A stretch of 64,000 bases of DNA, taken from assembly GCF_001907675.1 (NCBI RefSeq), contig NZ_MPNT01000030.1, forward strand, positions 1 to 64,000, in the 5' to 3' direction. Shown piece by piece: positions 52,603 through 63,301 of the stretch. The position numbers and the translations under genes are program-made. Numbering within the stretch: position 1 is the first letter of the stretch; each line of letters opens with the position of its first letter. A model generated the notes under the pieces. That model saw only the letters and a list, made by a program, of their open reading frames with translations, ran no database searches and was not told where the DNA came from. This DNA is from Mycobacterium paraffinicum. Its GTDB lineage: Bacteria; Actinomycetota; Actinomycetes; Mycobacteriales; Mycobacteriaceae.

Positions 52603-53721
52603 TTAGTGCTGCAGAAACGAGAAATTGGGCAGTGGTGGCAGGCCGGGAACCAGAGTCAAGAGGTTCGGCGTGGGCTGGCGGCTGGGCATGGGCGCCTGCA
52701 CCGGCAGGCCCGTCGGAGCCGTGGCCGATGTCTGCCGCAGCGGAGCCACCGCGGGCGCCTGCCCGAGCGGAGCGGTAACCGGTACCTGCCCGACCGGAGC
52801 CGTGGCCGGCACCTGCGCGACTGGGGGCACCTGCGCGACCGGGGCCGGAGCCGGGGCGGGGGCCAACCCGACCGGCGAGGCCGCCGGGGTCTGGACCGGC
52901 GCGGGGACCGGGTCGCCGGGAACGGTCACCCGGAAGCCGTTGACGATGGCGTCGGTGGCGGGTGCGTCGGCGACGGCGACCGCGCGATCGGTGGTCACCG
53001 CGAGCGACACCAGGTACTTGTCGTGCCCGGAGGTGGCGATGACGTGGCGCCGGGAGGTGTTCAGCATCATGTCGCCGTCGCGGTATGTGCCTTCAACAAT
53101 CGACGACGGGAAGCCGCCGAAATCCGCCATTGAGGCGTTGGTCGGCTGCCAGGCCAGGAGCTGCTGGCTGTCGACGTAGCCATGGCTGATCGCCTCGCGG
53201 GGGTCGAAGTTGCCGACCAGCTTGTACACCACCACCTGGGCATTCGAGGTGTAGATGCTGCTGCCTTGTCGGTCGGCGATCACCGCGAACGCGTCGGGCA
53301 CGTTGGGGTCGGGCACCTGGGTCCAACGGGCCGGCACCGGCAGGGTGATGTCGAGCGCCTTGAGCCCCTCGGGCTTCTGCGCCTCGAGCTTGACCCCCTT
53401 CGACTGCAGATATTCACGGATCGTCCCGGAGGCGGCGGGTGGTACCGGCGCGGTGGGCGCGGTGGCAGCCGGGACGGGTGCGCCGGGTGCCGTCGGCGAG
53501 GCAGCCGGGTTCGACGCGGGCGGGGTCGCGACGAACCGGTTGGTGGGCACCTGCCCGGGTGCGACGGTGGCGTTCTGCGGCGCGGGGAGGGCGGGACCAG
53601 GCGATGGCGCAGGAAGCACGGGGTCAGCCGACGCGTTGCCGCCCGTGGCAACCGCCATGGCGATCAGTCCGGCGACCATACCCCCGAGGAGCGCACGGCG
53701 GGCGGGGACGATCTCAATCAT
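52603..53721 (-). CDS. mtc28: Secreted Pro-rich protein Mtc28, LpqN/LpqT-type domain (Rv0040c homologue)
   Basis: 372 residues from ATG 53721. Signal peptide near 1-32 ending in NASADP. A Pro/Ala-rich stretch (about 33-98) leads to the LpqN-type domain (about 99-265: [64 protein letters not shown]), then a Pro/Val/Ala-rich tail with degenerate APVGQVP(V/A)TAP repeats. The M. tuberculosis antigen has 310 residues, so the tail is extended here. Secreted, with no lipobox seen. Divergent from leuS. Confidence 0.92.
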   Translation of the reverse strand: MIEIVPARRALLGGMVAGLIAMAVATGGNASADPVLPAPSPGPALPAPQNATVAPGQVPTNRFVATPPASNPAASPTAPGAPVPAATAPTAPVPPAASGTIREYLQSKGVKLEAQKPEGLKALDITLPVPARWTQVPDPNVPDAFAVIADRQGSSIYTSNAQVVVYKLVGNFDPREAISHGYVDSQQLLAWQPTNASMADFGGFPSSIVEGTYRDGDMMLNTSRRHVIATSGHDKYLVSLAVTTDRAVAVADAPATDAIVNGFRVTVPGDPVPAPVQTPAASPVGLAPAPAPAPVAQVPPVAQVPATAPVGQVPVTAPLGQAPAVAPLRQTSATAPTGLPVQAPMPSRQPTPNLLTLVPGLPPLPNFSFLQH

Positions 53722-53904
53722 CTGCCTCGGTCCTTCCAATGGCGCACTGCCAGCAGGCTTGTCAGAGGCCGACTGTAACTACAGGTCAAAGCCCGTGAAT
53801 AGGCTCGAAATCGACCTGGGATGAACCCCTGATCGGTGCGCAACGGAACCGAGACCATCCTGTGGCCCGGCGGGCGGGCTGGGGCTCCCTTATACCCTGT
53901 TCAG

Positions 53905-56817
53905 GTGACCGAATCCCCGACCACCGCCGCCGAGAGCAACCCCGGTGCCGTCCAGACGGACCCCGACGCGCCGAAATTTCGTTACACCGCGGCGCTGGCG
54001 GGCCGTATCGAAAGCACGTGGCAGGAGAACTGGGCGAAGTTGGGCACGTTCAACGTGCCCAACCCGGTCGGATCCTTGGCCCCGACGGATGGCACCCCCA
54101 TTCCCGCCGACAAGTTGTTTGTGCAGGACATGTTTCCCTACCCCTCTGGGGAGGGACTGCACGTCGGCCACCCGCTGGGCTACATCGCTACCGACGTCTA
54201 CGCCCGCTATTTCCGGATGACCGGGCATAACGTCTTGCACGCGTTGGGGTTCGATGCCTTCGGGCTGCCCGCCGAGCAGTATGCCGTGCAGACCGGCACT
54301 CATCCGCGCATCCGAACCGAGGCCAACGTCGTGAACTTCCGCCGTCAGCTCGGCCGGCTGGGTCTCGGCCACGACAGCCGGCGCAGCTTTTCGACCACCG
54401 ACGTCGAGTTCTATAAGTGGACGCAGTGGATCTTCCTGCAGATCTACAACGCCTGGTTCGACACTGCGGCCAACAAGGCCCGCCCGATCGCAGACTTGAT
54501 CGCGGAATTCGATTCCGGGGCAAGGCAGCTCGAAGATGGACGCGAATGGTCTGCGTTGTCGGCGGGGGAGCGGGCTGACGTGATCGACAGCCATCGGTTG
54601 GTGTACCGCGCCGATTCGATGGTCAACTGGTGTCCGGGCCTGGGCACGGTGCTGGCCAACGAAGAGGTGACCGCCGACGGTCGCAGCGACCGCGGGAACT
54701 TCCCGGTGTTCCGGAAACGATTGCGGCAGTGGATGATGCGGATCACCGCGTATGCCGACCGGCTGCTCGACGACCTGGAACTCCTGGACTGGCCGGAACC
54801 GGTCAAAACCATGCAGCGCAACTGGATTGGGCGCTCCACCGGCACCCGGGCGCTGTTCTCGGCGCGCAACATCAGCGGCGAGACTGTCGACATCGAAGTC
54901 TTCACCACCCGACCGGACACGATGTTCGGTGCCACCTACCTGGTGCTGGCGCCCGAGCACGACCTGGTCGATGGCCTGGTTGCCGCGAGCTGGCCGGAGG
55001 GCACCGACCCGCGGTGGACCTACGGCGCCGCGACGCCGGGGGAGGCCGTCGCCGGCTACCGACAGGCGATCACGGCGAAGTCGGATCTCGAGAGGCAGGA
55101 GAGCAAGGAGAAGACCGGCGTCTTCCTGGGCAGCTACGCGACCAACCCCGCCAACGGCGAGCCGGTGCCGATCTTCATCGCGGACTACGTGTTGGCCGGA
55201 TACGGGACGGGCGCCATCATGGCGGTACCCGGCCACGACCAGCGTGACTGGGACTTCGCCCACCAATTCGGGCTTCCTATCGTGGAAGTCATTGCGGGCG
55301 GCAATGTTTCGGAAGCTGCCTATCCGGGCGACGGTGTGCTGGTCAACTCGGGTTACCTCGACGGGATGGACGTGGCGACGGCGAAGGAAGCGATCACCGC
55401 TCACCTGGAGGCGGATGGCCGCGGCTGGGCGCAGATCGAATTCAAGCTGCGAGACTGGCTTTTCGCTCGGCAGCGTTACTGGGGTGAGCCGTTCCCGATC
55501 GTTTACGACAGTGATGGCCGTGCCCACGCGCTCGACGAAGCCGCGCTGCCGGTCGAGCTGCCCGACGTGCCGGACTACTCGCCGGTGCTGTTCGATCCCG
55601 ACGACGCCGACAGCGAGCCGTCACCGCCGCTGGCCAAGGCCACCGAGTGGGTGCACGTCGAATTGGACCTTGGCGACGGCCTCAAGCCCTACACCCGCGA
55701 CACCAACGTGATGCCACAGTGGGCCGGCAGCTCTTGGTACGAACTGCGCTACACCGATCCGTACAACTCGGAACGGTTGTGTGCCAAGGAGAACGAGGAA
55801 TATTGGATGGGCCCGCGGCCCGACGAGCACGGCCCACGGGATCCCGGCGGTGTCGACCTGTACGTCGGAGGCGCCGAACACGCGGTGCTGCACCTGCTGT
55901 ACGCGCGGTTCTGGCACAAGGTCTTATACGACCTCGGACACGTCAGCTCCAAGGAGCCGTACCGCCGGCTGGTCAACCAGGGGTATATCCAAGCCTTCGC
56001 CTACACCGACTCGCGGGGCTCTTATGTGCCGGCCGACGAGGTGGTCGAGCGCGGCGGCCGCTTCTTCTATCCTGCTCCCAGCGGCGAGATCGAGGTCTTC
56101 CAGGAATTCGGCAAAATCGGTAAGAGCCTGAAGAATTCGATATCGCCCGACGAGATCTGCGACGAGTACGGCGCCGACACGTTGCGGGTGTACGAGATGT
56201 CGATGGGCCCCCTGGAGGCCTCCCGCCCGTGGGCGACGAAGGACGTTGTCGGGGCGCACCGATTCCTGCAACGTGTGTGGCGGCTGGTGGTCGACGAGCA
56301 GACCGGCGCGACGCGGGTGGTCGATGGGGCCGGTCAGCAAGGCCTGGATACCGGCACCCTGCGAGCGCTGCACCGCACCATCGCAGGAGTCTCGGAAGAC
56401 TATGCGGCGCTGCGGAATAACACCGCCGCGGCCAAGCTCATCGAATACACGAACCACCTGACCAAGGAGCACCGCGAAGCGGTGCCGCGCGCGGCGGTCG
56501 AGCCGCTGGTGCTGATGCTGGCGCCGCTGGCCCCGCATATGGCCGAGGAGCTATGGCTGCGGCTAGGCCACACCGCGTCGCTGGCGCACGGCCCGTTCCC
56601 GCAGGCCGACCCCGCCTACCTGGTCGACGACAGCGTCGAATACCCGGTACAGGTCAACGGCAAGGTGCGGGGGCGCGTGGTGGTCGCCGCCGATGCCGAT
56701 CAAGACACCTTGAAAGCCGCGGCGTTGTCGGACGAGAAGGTCCAGGCCTTCCTGGCGGGCGCCAATCCGCGCAAGGTGATCGTCGTCCCCGGACGGCTGG
56801 TCAACCTTGTCGTCTAG
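53905..56817 (+). CDS. leuS: Leucyl-tRNA synthetase
   Basis: 970 residues from GTG 53905 ([14 protein letters not shown]); M. tuberculosis LeuS has 969. HIGH motif as [16 protein letters not shown] near 75-90. Editing domain with [24 protein letters not shown]-type loop as [10 protein letters not shown] near 740, the form seen in mycobacteria. C-terminal anticodon-binding and tail domains end in [13 protein letters not shown]. It charges tRNA-Leu. An open frame extends upstream to 53836 without family similarity. The stop overlaps the convergent SDR gene by four bases. Confidence 0.97.
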   Translation: MTESPTTAAESNPGAVQTDPDAPKFRYTAALAGRIESTWQENWAKLGTFNVPNPVGSLAPTDGTPIPADKLFVQDMFPYPSGEGLHVGHPLGYIATDVYARYFRMTGHNVLHALGFDAFGLPAEQYAVQTGTHPRIRTEANVVNFRRQLGRLGLGHDSRRSFSTTDVEFYKWTQWIFLQIYNAWFDTAANKARPIADLIAEFDSGARQLEDGREWSALSAGERADVIDSHRLVYRADSMVNWCPGLGTVLANEEVTADGRSDRGNFPVFRKRLRQWMMRITAYADRLLDDLELLDWPEPVKTMQRNWIGRSTGTRALFSARNISGETVDIEVFTTRPDTMFGATYLVLAPEHDLVDGLVAASWPEGTDPRWTYGAATPGEAVAGYRQAITAKSDLERQESKEKTGVFLGSYATNPANGEPVPIFIADYVLAGYGTGAIMAVPGHDQRDWDFAHQFGLPIVEVIAGGNVSEAAYPGDGVLVNSGYLDGMDVATAKEAITAHLEADGRGWAQIEFKLRDWLFARQRYWGEPFPIVYDSDGRAHALDEAALPVELPDVPDYSPVLFDPDDADSEPSPPLAKATEWVHVELDLGDGLKPYTRDTNVMPQWAGSSWYELRYTDPYNSERLCAKENEEYWMGPRPDEHGPRDPGGVDLYVGGAEHAVLHLLYARFWHKVLYDLGHVSSKEPYRRLVNQGYIQAFAYTDSRGSYVPADEVVERGGRFFYPAPSGEIEVFQEFGKIGKSLKNSISPDEICDEYGADTLRVYEMSMGPLEASRPWATKDVVGAHRFLQRVWRLVVDEQTGATRVVDGAGQQGLDTGTLRALHRTIAGVSEDYAALRNNTAAAKLIEYTNHLTKEHREAVPRAAVEPLVLMLAPLAPHMAEELWLRLGHTASLAHGPFPQADPAYLVDDSVEYPVQVNGKVRGRVVVAADADQDTLKAAALSDEKVQAFLAGANPRKVIVVPGRLVNLVV

Positions 56818-57485
56818 CGGCCTGCGGGCCGCAGCACGACCTCGTGGACGTGGCCGTCCGGGGGAGTGGCTACCACGTTGGCGACGGTGGCCGCGACCGT
56901 TTCCGGCTTGAGAAGCTTCGCGGGGTCATACGGGTCGCCCTCGAATGCGGCGAGTTCCCGCTGCATGTCGGTGTCGGTGCGGCCGGGATAGACGGTGGTC
57001 ACCCGCAGTTGCGGTTCGTCGGCGCGCAGCGAGTCGGCGAAGGCGCGCAAGGCGAACTTGCTCGCCGAGTAAGAGGCCATCCCGGGTGAGACGTTGCGCC
57101 CCGCACCGGAGTTGATGAAGACCACTTGCCCACGTGCGCGTCGCAGGGCCGGCAGCAGCACCAGCGTAAGTTCCACCGGCCCAAGCACATTGACGGCGAA
57201 CGTGGCGCGCCACTCGTCCACGTTGGACTCCGCGACGTGACCGGGGAAAAAGACGCCGGCGTTGTGCACCAGCACGTCGAGTTCGTCCACGATCTCGCAG
57301 GTGGCCTCGATCTCGGACGGGTCGGTCAGGTCCAGCGGAAAGGTCGTCGCGTCGAGCCGCTCCGCGACGGCGTCGAGCCGGTCGGAAGGCCGGCCGGCCA
57401 GCAGCAGCGTGTGGGTGGGGGCCAGTGCTGTGGCGATCGCGGCACCGAGGCCGCCGCCCGCGCCGGTGATGAGTGCAGTTGGCAT
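56814..57485 (-). CDS. Short-chain dehydrogenase/reductase
   Basis: 223 residues. Rossmann motif [15 protein letters not shown] in [10 protein letters not shown], catalytic Ser in SGAG and YxxxK in YSASK. Substrate unknown. It is not in the M. tuberculosis order between leuS and Rv0042c, so it is an accessory insertion. Upstream (same strand) is the MarR regulator, 48 bases away. Confidence 0.92.
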   Translation of the reverse strand: MPTALITGAGGGLGAAIATALAPTHTLLLAGRPSDRLDAVAERLDATTFPLDLTDPSEIEATCEIVDELDVLVHNAGVFFPGHVAESNVDEWRATFAVNVLGPVELTLVLLPALRRARGQVVFINSGAGRNVSPGMASYSASKFALRAFADSLRADEPQLRVTTVYPGRTDTDMQRELAAFEGDPYDPAKLLKPETVAATVANVVATPPDGHVHEVVLRPAGR

Positions 57486-57533
57486 GTAACGCAGTCTACG
57501 GGTTCCGGGAAAGCCGTTGTCTGGCTGGCCTTT

Positions 57534-58037
57534 TCACGCCTCTTTAGCGGCAGCTGGCTCACCCGCGGGTCCAGCGGCCGGTTCGCCGGAGGCCAGCCGC
57601 TCCAGCGGAGCCAGCGCCTGCATCAGGGTGTCCAGGTCAGCAGGGGGAAGTTGGCTGAGCATCGCCGCCAGCGAGGCGCGCCGGTTGGCCAGGGATTCAC
57701 CATGGACGGCCCGTCCGCGCGGGGTGATGTCGACCAGCACCGCCCGCAGATCGGACGGATCCCGAGAGCGCTTCACCAGACCGAGCTTTTCCAGCCGGCG
57801 GATCGCCACCGTGGTGGTGGGAGTCCGCACGCGTTCGTGGGCCGCCAGGTCGGTCATCCGGATCGGACCCTGATCCAGCAAGGTCACCAGAATCGACAGT
57901 TGCGCCAGCGTCAGTTCTCCCGCGGCAGCGCCGCTCGGGTCGCCGCGACGCAGAATCGAAAATAATTTGGACAGCGCACGGTGCAAGCCTTCCGCAAGCT
58001 CGGTCACATCGGCCGCGGTGGATTCGCTGTCCGCCAT
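57534..58037 (-). CDS. MarR-family transcriptional regulator (Rv0042c-like)
   Basis: 167 residues from ATG 58037 (MADSESTAADVTELAEG); an in-frame start at 58073 is possible. Winged-helix core: LTLAQLSILVTLLDQGPIRMTDLAAHERVRTPTTTVAIRRLEKLGLVKRSRDPSDLRAVLVDITPRG, the usual MarR recognition helix and wing, followed by an Ala/Pro/Gly-rich tail. Probably binds a palindrome in its own upstream region (58038-58109), where GGTAGCTAAGGCTAC is visible near 58073. Neighbouring SDR or transporter genes are candidate targets. Confidence 0.88.
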   Translation of the reverse strand: MADSESTAADVTELAEGLHRALSKLFSILRRGDPSGAAAGELTLAQLSILVTLLDQGPIRMTDLAAHERVRTPTTTVAIRRLEKLGLVKRSRDPSDLRAVLVDITPRGRAVHGESLANRRASLAAMLSQLPPADLDTLMQALAPLERLASGEPAAGPAGEPAAAKEA

Positions 58038-58109
58038 AAACGGGGAGTCTAACGCGATATCAGGCGGGTACAAGGTAGCTAAGGCTACTAATCAGTGGTG
58101 GTGGCACGG

Positions 58110-58850
58110 TCAAAGTACTTGCGACAAGAATCGCTGTAAACGCTCCGTCTGCGCGGCCTCGAAAATCCGCTCCGGGGGACCGGATTCCACGACCTTGCCC
58201 CGGTCCATGAAGACGACCGTGTCGGATGCCGAGCGGGCGAATCCCATTTCGTGCGTGACCACGATCATTGTCATGCCGTCGGCGCCGAGGTCGGCGATGA
58301 GTTGCAGAATCCCTTTCACCATTTCGGGATCCAGCGCAGAAGTCGCCTCGTCGAAGAACATCACTTGCGGCGCCATGGCCAGCGCGCGGGCGATCGCAAC
58401 CCGTTGCTGTTGGCCGCCGGACAACATGCCGGGTCGTGCATCGGCCTTGTGCTTCAGGCCAACTCGCTCCAGTTGAGCCAGGGCCAGGTCGCGGGCTTCG
58501 TCGGCGGGCAGGCGATGCAACTTGCGCGGCGCCATCACGACATTTTTGAGCACACTGAGGTGCGGGAAGAGATTGAAATGTTGGAACACCATGCCGATGC
58601 GCTGGCGGAGCTCGTTGGGATCGTCGCGCAACACCGATCGACCGTCCAACAGGATGTCACCGCTGTCGGGTTCGTGCAGCCGGTTCAAGGTGCGCAGCAA
58701 CGTCGACTTGCCCGACCCGGACGGGCCGATGACGGCGACGGTGGTGCCCGCGGGAGCCTCGAAATCGACGCCGCGCAGCACCTTGTTGCCGCCGAGGGTT
58801 TGATGAATGTCTTTGGCGGCCAGCGACACTGGCGTGGGCCCCGCGTTCAC
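58110..58850 (-). CDS. Polar amino-acid ABC transporter, ATP-binding protein (GlnQ type)
   Basis: 246 residues. Walker A GPSGSGKST, Q-loop MVFQHFNLFPH, signature LSGGQQQRVAIARALA, Walker B VMFFDEATSALDPE and switch His VVTHEMGFA. The FNLFPH and ARPGMLSGGQ context is that of amino-acid importers. ATGA overlap with the upstream fused binding-protein/permease gene shows that they form one transporter. Absent from this place in M. tuberculosis. Confidence 0.93.
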   Translation of the reverse strand: MNAGPTPVSLAAKDIHQTLGGNKVLRGVDFEAPAGTTVAVIGPSGSGKSTLLRTLNRLHEPDSGDILLDGRSVLRDDPNELRQRIGMVFQHFNLFPHLSVLKNVVMAPRKLHRLPADEARDLALAQLERVGLKHKADARPGMLSGGQQQRVAIARALAMAPQVMFFDEATSALDPEMVKGILQLIADLGADGMTMIVVTHEMGFARSASDTVVFMDRGKVVESGPPERIFEAAQTERLQRFLSQVL

Positions 58851-60664
58851 GTGATCTCCTGGCCGAACGTCGTCGTGAGCATGCCAGAACTGTCATCCGG
58901 GTCGGGGGTGCCGCGGCCGCGGCGCAGACGCGCGTCGATGTAATTCACCAGATGCGTCAACGGAATCGTCAATATCAAGTAGAAGAGGCCCGCGGCCACC
59001 AACGGCGACAGGCTCCCGGTCTGGGCATTCAAGTCTCTGCCGACCTGGAAAAGCTCACGCTGATCGGCGATCAGGCCGAGGAAGTACACCAACGCGGATG
59101 CCTTGAGCAGCCCGATGAATTGATTGACCAATGCGGGCAGCACACGCCGGATTCCCTGTGGCACCACAACGAGCCGCATCGCGGTGGTGTAGCTGAATCC
59201 CAGCGCGCGGGCGGCCTCCAACTGACCGGGGTCCACGCTTTGGATTCCGGAGCGCAGGATTTCGCCGATGTAGGCGGCGGCCATCAGTCCCAATGCCGCA
59301 ATACCGAGGGGGTAGGGATTCTTGTTGGTCAGCCCGCCGACCAACGGCCCGATGCCCATCCCGATCAGCAGGATGATCACCACTTCGGGCAGGCCCCGGA
59401 AGATATCGGTGTACACCCGCGCCGGCCAGCGCAGCCAGCGCCGGTGCGAGATGCCCGCCATGGCCAGCACCATCCCGAGCGCCAGGCCGATCACGATGGC
59501 GCTGTTGGTCAGGATCAGCGTGTTGGGCAGACCGGTCGTGAGCAGGACCGGGATCGCTCGTCGGTACATCTCCCAGTCGAAGAAGGAATCGCGCAACTGA
59601 GCCAGGGCCGATTTGGGCGCGGCCGGACCCGTCGTGGTGCGGTGCTGGCTCGCGGCGATTGCGGCGAAGTCGGGCAGCTTCGGGACGGGCGCGGCTTTCG
59701 ACCCGGGCTTCCAGCCGGGCGGCAGCGTGCGCGGCACCCAGTCGCAGTACAGCCTGGCCCAGGTGCCGTCGGCGATCACCGCGTCCAGCCCCGAGTTCAG
59801 CGCATCGATCAGCGGCCTGTTCTCCTTGGCGACCGCATAGGCCACGAAATTGCCTGGGCTGAAAGTGTTCGCGACAGTCACCGCGGGGTCGCCGGGCCGA
59901 ACGGCCGTCGCGGCGAGGGTTCCCGGCGCCACCCAGGCATCGATCTGGCGGGTCTTGAGACTGGCGTACAGGGTGGCGAAGCCCGGGTACTTCACCGGCT
60001 GCAGGTGCAGGGTGTCAACGACGTAGGACTCCTCGACGGTGCCCTGGACCACGCCGATGCGCTGGCCCGCCGCCAGGTCGCTGAACTTGTGGATCGGGGA
60101 GCCGGGCGGCACCACGAGGGAGTAGAAGCCGAAGTCGTAGCCGTTGGTGAACGCGACGGTGCGGCGGCGCTGGTCGGTCGCTTTCACCGACGCCGAGCCC
60201 ACGTCGAAACGCCGGGACGCCACCTGGGCCAGCAAAGCGGAGAAGTCGGTACTGACGAAGCGGAGCTGCAGATGCAGCTTGTCGGCGATGGCGCGGAGGA
60301 GCAAGTTGTCGAAGCCGCTGAATTCACCGGTCGGGTTGATGCAGATGTTGGGCGGGGCGTCCGACAGGGTGCCGACCGTCAGCACGCCCGGTGTGCCGAG
60401 GCCGAGTGCGCCGACGTCGACCGAGGTGAGTGGTTCGACGGAGTTCGTCGTGTCCCGGTCTGCCTGGGGCGTGGGCTGGCTCTCGGTCAGGTCCTCGGGC
60501 AAGGCCCTTGCGCTCTCCACGCCCGACGGCGCGCATTGGTTCCAGTCGGCAGCCGCGGGCCCGGCCGGGCCCCCTAATGCCATGCCGCACACCAACACCG
60601 TCGTCGCGACCAGTCCGAACAGCCTCCCGCGGCGCTGGGTGCGTCGGAACGCGCGCGCATTCAT
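58847..60664 (-). CDS. Fused substrate-binding protein and permease of amino-acid ABC transporter
   Basis: 605 residues from ATG 60664. Signal sequence near 12-40 (VATTVLVCGMALGG, ending PAAAD; no canonical lipobox). A periplasmic SBP_bac_3 domain follows at about 90-325 (GTLSDAPPNICINPTGEFSGFDNLLLRAIADKL, FDVGSASVKATDQRRRTVAFT). The permease domain at about 365-580 has five membrane helices and the EAA loop EAARALGFSYTTAMRLVVVPQGIRRVLP. One polypeptide thus supplies GlnH- and GlnP-like functions, with GlnQ-like ATPase next door. The ligand is probably a polar amino acid, unspecified. Confidence 0.92.
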   Translation of the reverse strand: MNARAFRRTQRRGRLFGLVATTVLVCGMALGGPAGPAAADWNQCAPSGVESARALPEDLTESQPTPQADRDTTNSVEPLTSVDVGALGLGTPGVLTVGTLSDAPPNICINPTGEFSGFDNLLLRAIADKLHLQLRFVSTDFSALLAQVASRRFDVGSASVKATDQRRRTVAFTNGYDFGFYSLVVPPGSPIHKFSDLAAGQRIGVVQGTVEESYVVDTLHLQPVKYPGFATLYASLKTRQIDAWVAPGTLAATAVRPGDPAVTVANTFSPGNFVAYAVAKENRPLIDALNSGLDAVIADGTWARLYCDWVPRTLPPGWKPGSKAAPVPKLPDFAAIAASQHRTTTGPAAPKSALAQLRDSFFDWEMYRRAIPVLLTTGLPNTLILTNSAIVIGLALGMVLAMAGISHRRWLRWPARVYTDIFRGLPEVVIILLIGMGIGPLVGGLTNKNPYPLGIAALGLMAAAYIGEILRSGIQSVDPGQLEAARALGFSYTTAMRLVVVPQGIRRVLPALVNQFIGLLKASALVYFLGLIADQRELFQVGRDLNAQTGSLSPLVAAGLFYLILTIPLTHLVNYIDARLRRGRGTPDPDDSSGMLTTTFGQEIT

Positions 60665-60712
60665 CCCTGCCACCGTATCGACCGGCAGGCGGCTCCGTCG
60701 GGTCAGCGTGCC

Positions 60713-61453
60713 CTAGATCGCCAGCGACGGCTCGGCGCCCACTGCCTCGGCGTCGGTGATTACGTCGAGTGGTTCCGGCACCACGGGACCCACGTCGTCG
60801 GGTGCGGTGAACACTCTCCGCCTGGAAAGTTCGGCGAGCATGGTCTGTGCCATCAGGTAGGAGCGTCCGACGCACGCGGCCCGGGCGGCTTCGGGGTCGC
60901 GCCGGTTGATCGCGGACGTCTCCTCTTCGTAGAACGGGAGGATCTCTTCGCGGCTGCCCTGATAAATCAGCCAGAACACCCGGGGCACCAGGTTCTGCGA
61001 AGCGCGGATCGTGGCGTGCAACCGGGGGCCGGCATATTCGTCGTTGATCGTGCGCCGGTATTCCGCCGCGATGTCGCAGAAGGCCCGCGAATCCTTGGCG
61101 GTGCGCAGCGAGCGCATCAGGGCATCGAGTTGACCCAGGATCCGCGGGGTCGGACTGGTGGCCGCTCGCGCCGAGGCGATGCCGTTGAGCAGGCCCTCGA
61201 GTTCGTGATGTTCGAGAACGGTCGCTTCGTCGAAGCGCTCCACGAACGCCCCCCGGTGATAGCGGGTGGAGACAATGCCGTCGTGTTCGAGTTGCACCAA
61301 CGCTTCTTGAATGGGAACGCGGCTTACGCCCAGCCCCAGCGCGATCTCATTGCGATCGACGCGGTCGCCGCTACGCAGCTTTCCGGTCAGCAAGAGGTGC
61401 AGGATGTGCGAAACAACCAGGTCCTTTTCTTTGACCCCGTATTTTTTCGGCAT
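60713..61453 (-). CDS. GntR-family regulator, FadR/FCD type (Rv0043c homologue)
   Basis: 246 residues from ATG 61453 ([14 protein letters not shown]); Rv0043c has 244. Winged HTH at about 10-70: [39 protein letters not shown]-terminal helical FCD-like ligand domain with [13 protein letters not shown] and [11 protein letters not shown]. Effector unknown. It lies 48 bases upstream of the transporter genes on the same strand and could control them. Confidence 0.9.
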   Translation of the reverse strand: MPKKYGVKEKDLVVSHILHLLLTGKLRSGDRVDRNEIALGLGVSRVPIQEALVQLEHDGIVSTRYHRGAFVERFDEATVLEHHELEGLLNGIASARAATSPTPRILGQLDALMRSLRTAKDSRAFCDIAAEYRRTINDEYAGPRLHATIRASQNLVPRVFWLIYQGSREEILPFYEEETSAINRRDPEAARAACVGRSYLMAQTMLAELSRRRVFTAPDDVGPVVPEPLDVITDAEAVGAEPSLAI

Positions 61454-61563
61454 TCGTTGTTGAGTCTCTTTCAAACCGGGTTCGGCGAACTAGCGCGAGA
61501 AGTTTCTCACGCGGGGGCTCGTATTTTCCGGCGTTTGACGGAGGAATCTTGCGGCGAAAGGCC

Positions 61564-62349
61564 TTAGCGACTATCGCGCCACCGGCACAGCGCTTCCGCG
61601 GCGCTCAGGTCGTAATCCGGACCATCACACGCCACCGTCAACAGCGTCACACCGAGGCCGACGAGCCTCTCGGCGTTTTCGACCAGCCCCCCGCGGTCCT
61701 GCACGGCGGCCGAGCGTTCGATGCTCGCCGGGTCGCGGCCGACGTCGCCGCAGTGCCGGGCCAAGACCTCTGATTTCGCCGGTAATTCGTCGGCCGAAGT
61801 GAAGCTGTGCCAGATGTCGGCGTATTCGGCGACCAGCCGCAGCGTCTTACGCTCCCCGCCTCCGCCGATCAGGATCGGGATGTCGCGGGTCGGCGGCGGG
61901 TTCAGCTTGGCCAGCCGCGCTTTGATCCTGGGGAGCGCGCCGGCGAGGTCGTCCAGCCGGCTGCCGGCGGTGCCGAACTCGTAGCCGTATTCGTCGTAGT
62001 CCTTCTGTTTCCAGCCCGAACCGATCCCCAGCACGAGCCGGCCGTCGCAGATGTGGTCGACGGTCCGGGCCATGTCGGCCAGCAGTTCGGGGTTCCGGTA
62101 GGAGTTGCAGGTGACCAGCGCGCCGATCTGAATGCGCGACGTCTGCTCGGCCCAGGCCCCGAGCATGGTCCAACATTCGAAGTGCGCGCCGTCGGGATCC
62201 CCGTACAAGGGGAAGAAGTGGTCCCAGTTGAAGGCGATGTCGACGCCGATGTCCTCGCAGCGGCGCACCGCGTCACGGATCTGGTGGTACTGCGGCGCGT
62301 GCTGAGGTTGGAGTTGCACACCGATGCGGATGGGTAGATCAGGAGTCAT
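61564..62349 (-). CDS. LLM-class F420-dependent oxidoreductase (Rv0044c homologue)
   Basis: 261 residues. Luciferase-like TIM barrel with IGVQLQPQHAPQYHQIRDAV, FNWDHFFPLYGDPDGAHFECWTML, VTCNSYRNPELLADMARTVDHI-type segments and LGIGSGWKQKDYDEYG, all typical of F420-dependent mycobacterial LLM proteins. Substrate unknown. Fifteen bases downstream of the hydrolase gene, same strand. Confidence 0.92.
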   Translation of the reverse strand: MTPDLPIRIGVQLQPQHAPQYHQIRDAVRRCEDIGVDIAFNWDHFFPLYGDPDGAHFECWTMLGAWAEQTSRIQIGALVTCNSYRNPELLADMARTVDHICDGRLVLGIGSGWKQKDYDEYGYEFGTAGSRLDDLAGALPRIKARLAKLNPPPTRDIPILIGGGGERKTLRLVAEYADIWHSFTSADELPAKSEVLARHCGDVGRDPASIERSAAVQDRGGLVENAERLVGLGVTLLTVACDGPDYDLSAAEALCRWRDSR

Positions 62350-62364
62350 AGGACCAACCTAGGC

Positions 62365-63279
62365 TCACCGCGCGTCCAGCACCCCCCGCAGTAGCTCGAT
62401 CAAGGCCAGCGGCTGGTCGCTCTGCACGGAGTGCCCGGAATTCTCCACGACGTGCGAGGTCCGGAAATGCTTTGTGCGACGGGTCAATTCGGCGGCATCC
62501 TCGTCGCTGACAAATTTCGAGTTTCCGCCGCGGATGAGGGTGATGGGCGCGGACAGCCGGTCCACGTCCTCCCATAGGACGTCGAAGTCGGGAAACTTGC
62601 GGATGGCGTCGTAGCGCCACGTCCAGTTGCCATTGTCCAGCCGCCGCGAATTGTGAAAGACGCCGCGGCGCAGCGCCTTGACCTCGCGATGCGGCGCCGC
62701 GGCGATCGTCAGGTCCAGCATGGCCTGAAAGCTGGGAAATTCGCGTTCGCCGTGCATCAGCGCCACGGTGCCCTGTTGTTCCTTGGTCATCTCCGAGTGG
62801 CGTTGCAGCGCCGACGGGGTGACGTCGATGAGGACGAGTTCGTTTACCAATTCGGGCGCCGCGGCGGCCAGCCGTATCGCGGTCAACCCGCCCAGCGACA
62901 TGCCCACGACAAGATCGGCGCTGGGCGCGTGCTCGCGCACGGCGGGCAACAAGGCGTCGACGTTCAGCTGCGGTGAGTAGTCGCCGTCCTCACGCCACGC
63001 CGAATGGCCGTGCCCCGGCAGGTCCACGGCCAGTGCGGGTTCGCCGAGTCCGACGATGACGGTGTCCCAGGTGTGGGCGTTCTGGCCGCCGCCGTGTAGG
63101 AAGACGATCCGCGGGGGAGTGCCACCCCAGCGCAGAGCGCTGATCTTGTTCTCACCGGCGCCCGTTTCCACGCGTTGCACGTCCGGCAGCGGGCCGGTGA
63201 CGCCGGCTTGCTCGGCATTCTCGGACAACAGCGAGAACTCATCGAGTCCGTCGAGTTCGTCTTCGGAGATTTCGGCCAC
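62365..63279 (-). CDS. Alpha/beta-hydrolase esterase (Rv0045c homologue)
   Basis: 304 residues from GTG 63279; Rv0045c has 298. Oxyanion-region FLHGGGQNAHTWD, nucleophile elbow GMSLGG (Ser near 127), acid DVTPSALQ region and C-terminal His in ENSGHSVQSDQP. The fold and length fit the characterised short-chain esterase Rv0045c. Natural substrate unknown. Confidence 0.92.
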   Translation of the reverse strand: MAEISEDELDGLDEFSLLSENAEQAGVTGPLPDVQRVETGAGENKISALRWGGTPPRIVFLHGGGQNAHTWDTVIVGLGEPALAVDLPGHGHSAWREDGDYSPQLNVDALLPAVREHAPSADLVVGMSLGGLTAIRLAAAAPELVNELVLIDVTPSALQRHSEMTKEQQGTVALMHGEREFPSFQAMLDLTIAAAPHREVKALRRGVFHNSRRLDNGNWTWRYDAIRKFPDFDVLWEDVDRLSAPITLIRGGNSKFVSDEDAAELTRRTKHFRTSHVVENSGHSVQSDQPLALIELLRGVLDAR

Positions 63280-63301
63280 GATCTAAAACTAGCCCCCTCG
63301 T

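Noticed and set aside
58952..60577. 541-codon plus-strand frame opposite the transporter fusion
   Set aside because: The minus strand shows full binding-protein and permease motifs with membrane helices. The plus-strand frame is low-complexity Arg/Gly/Gln.
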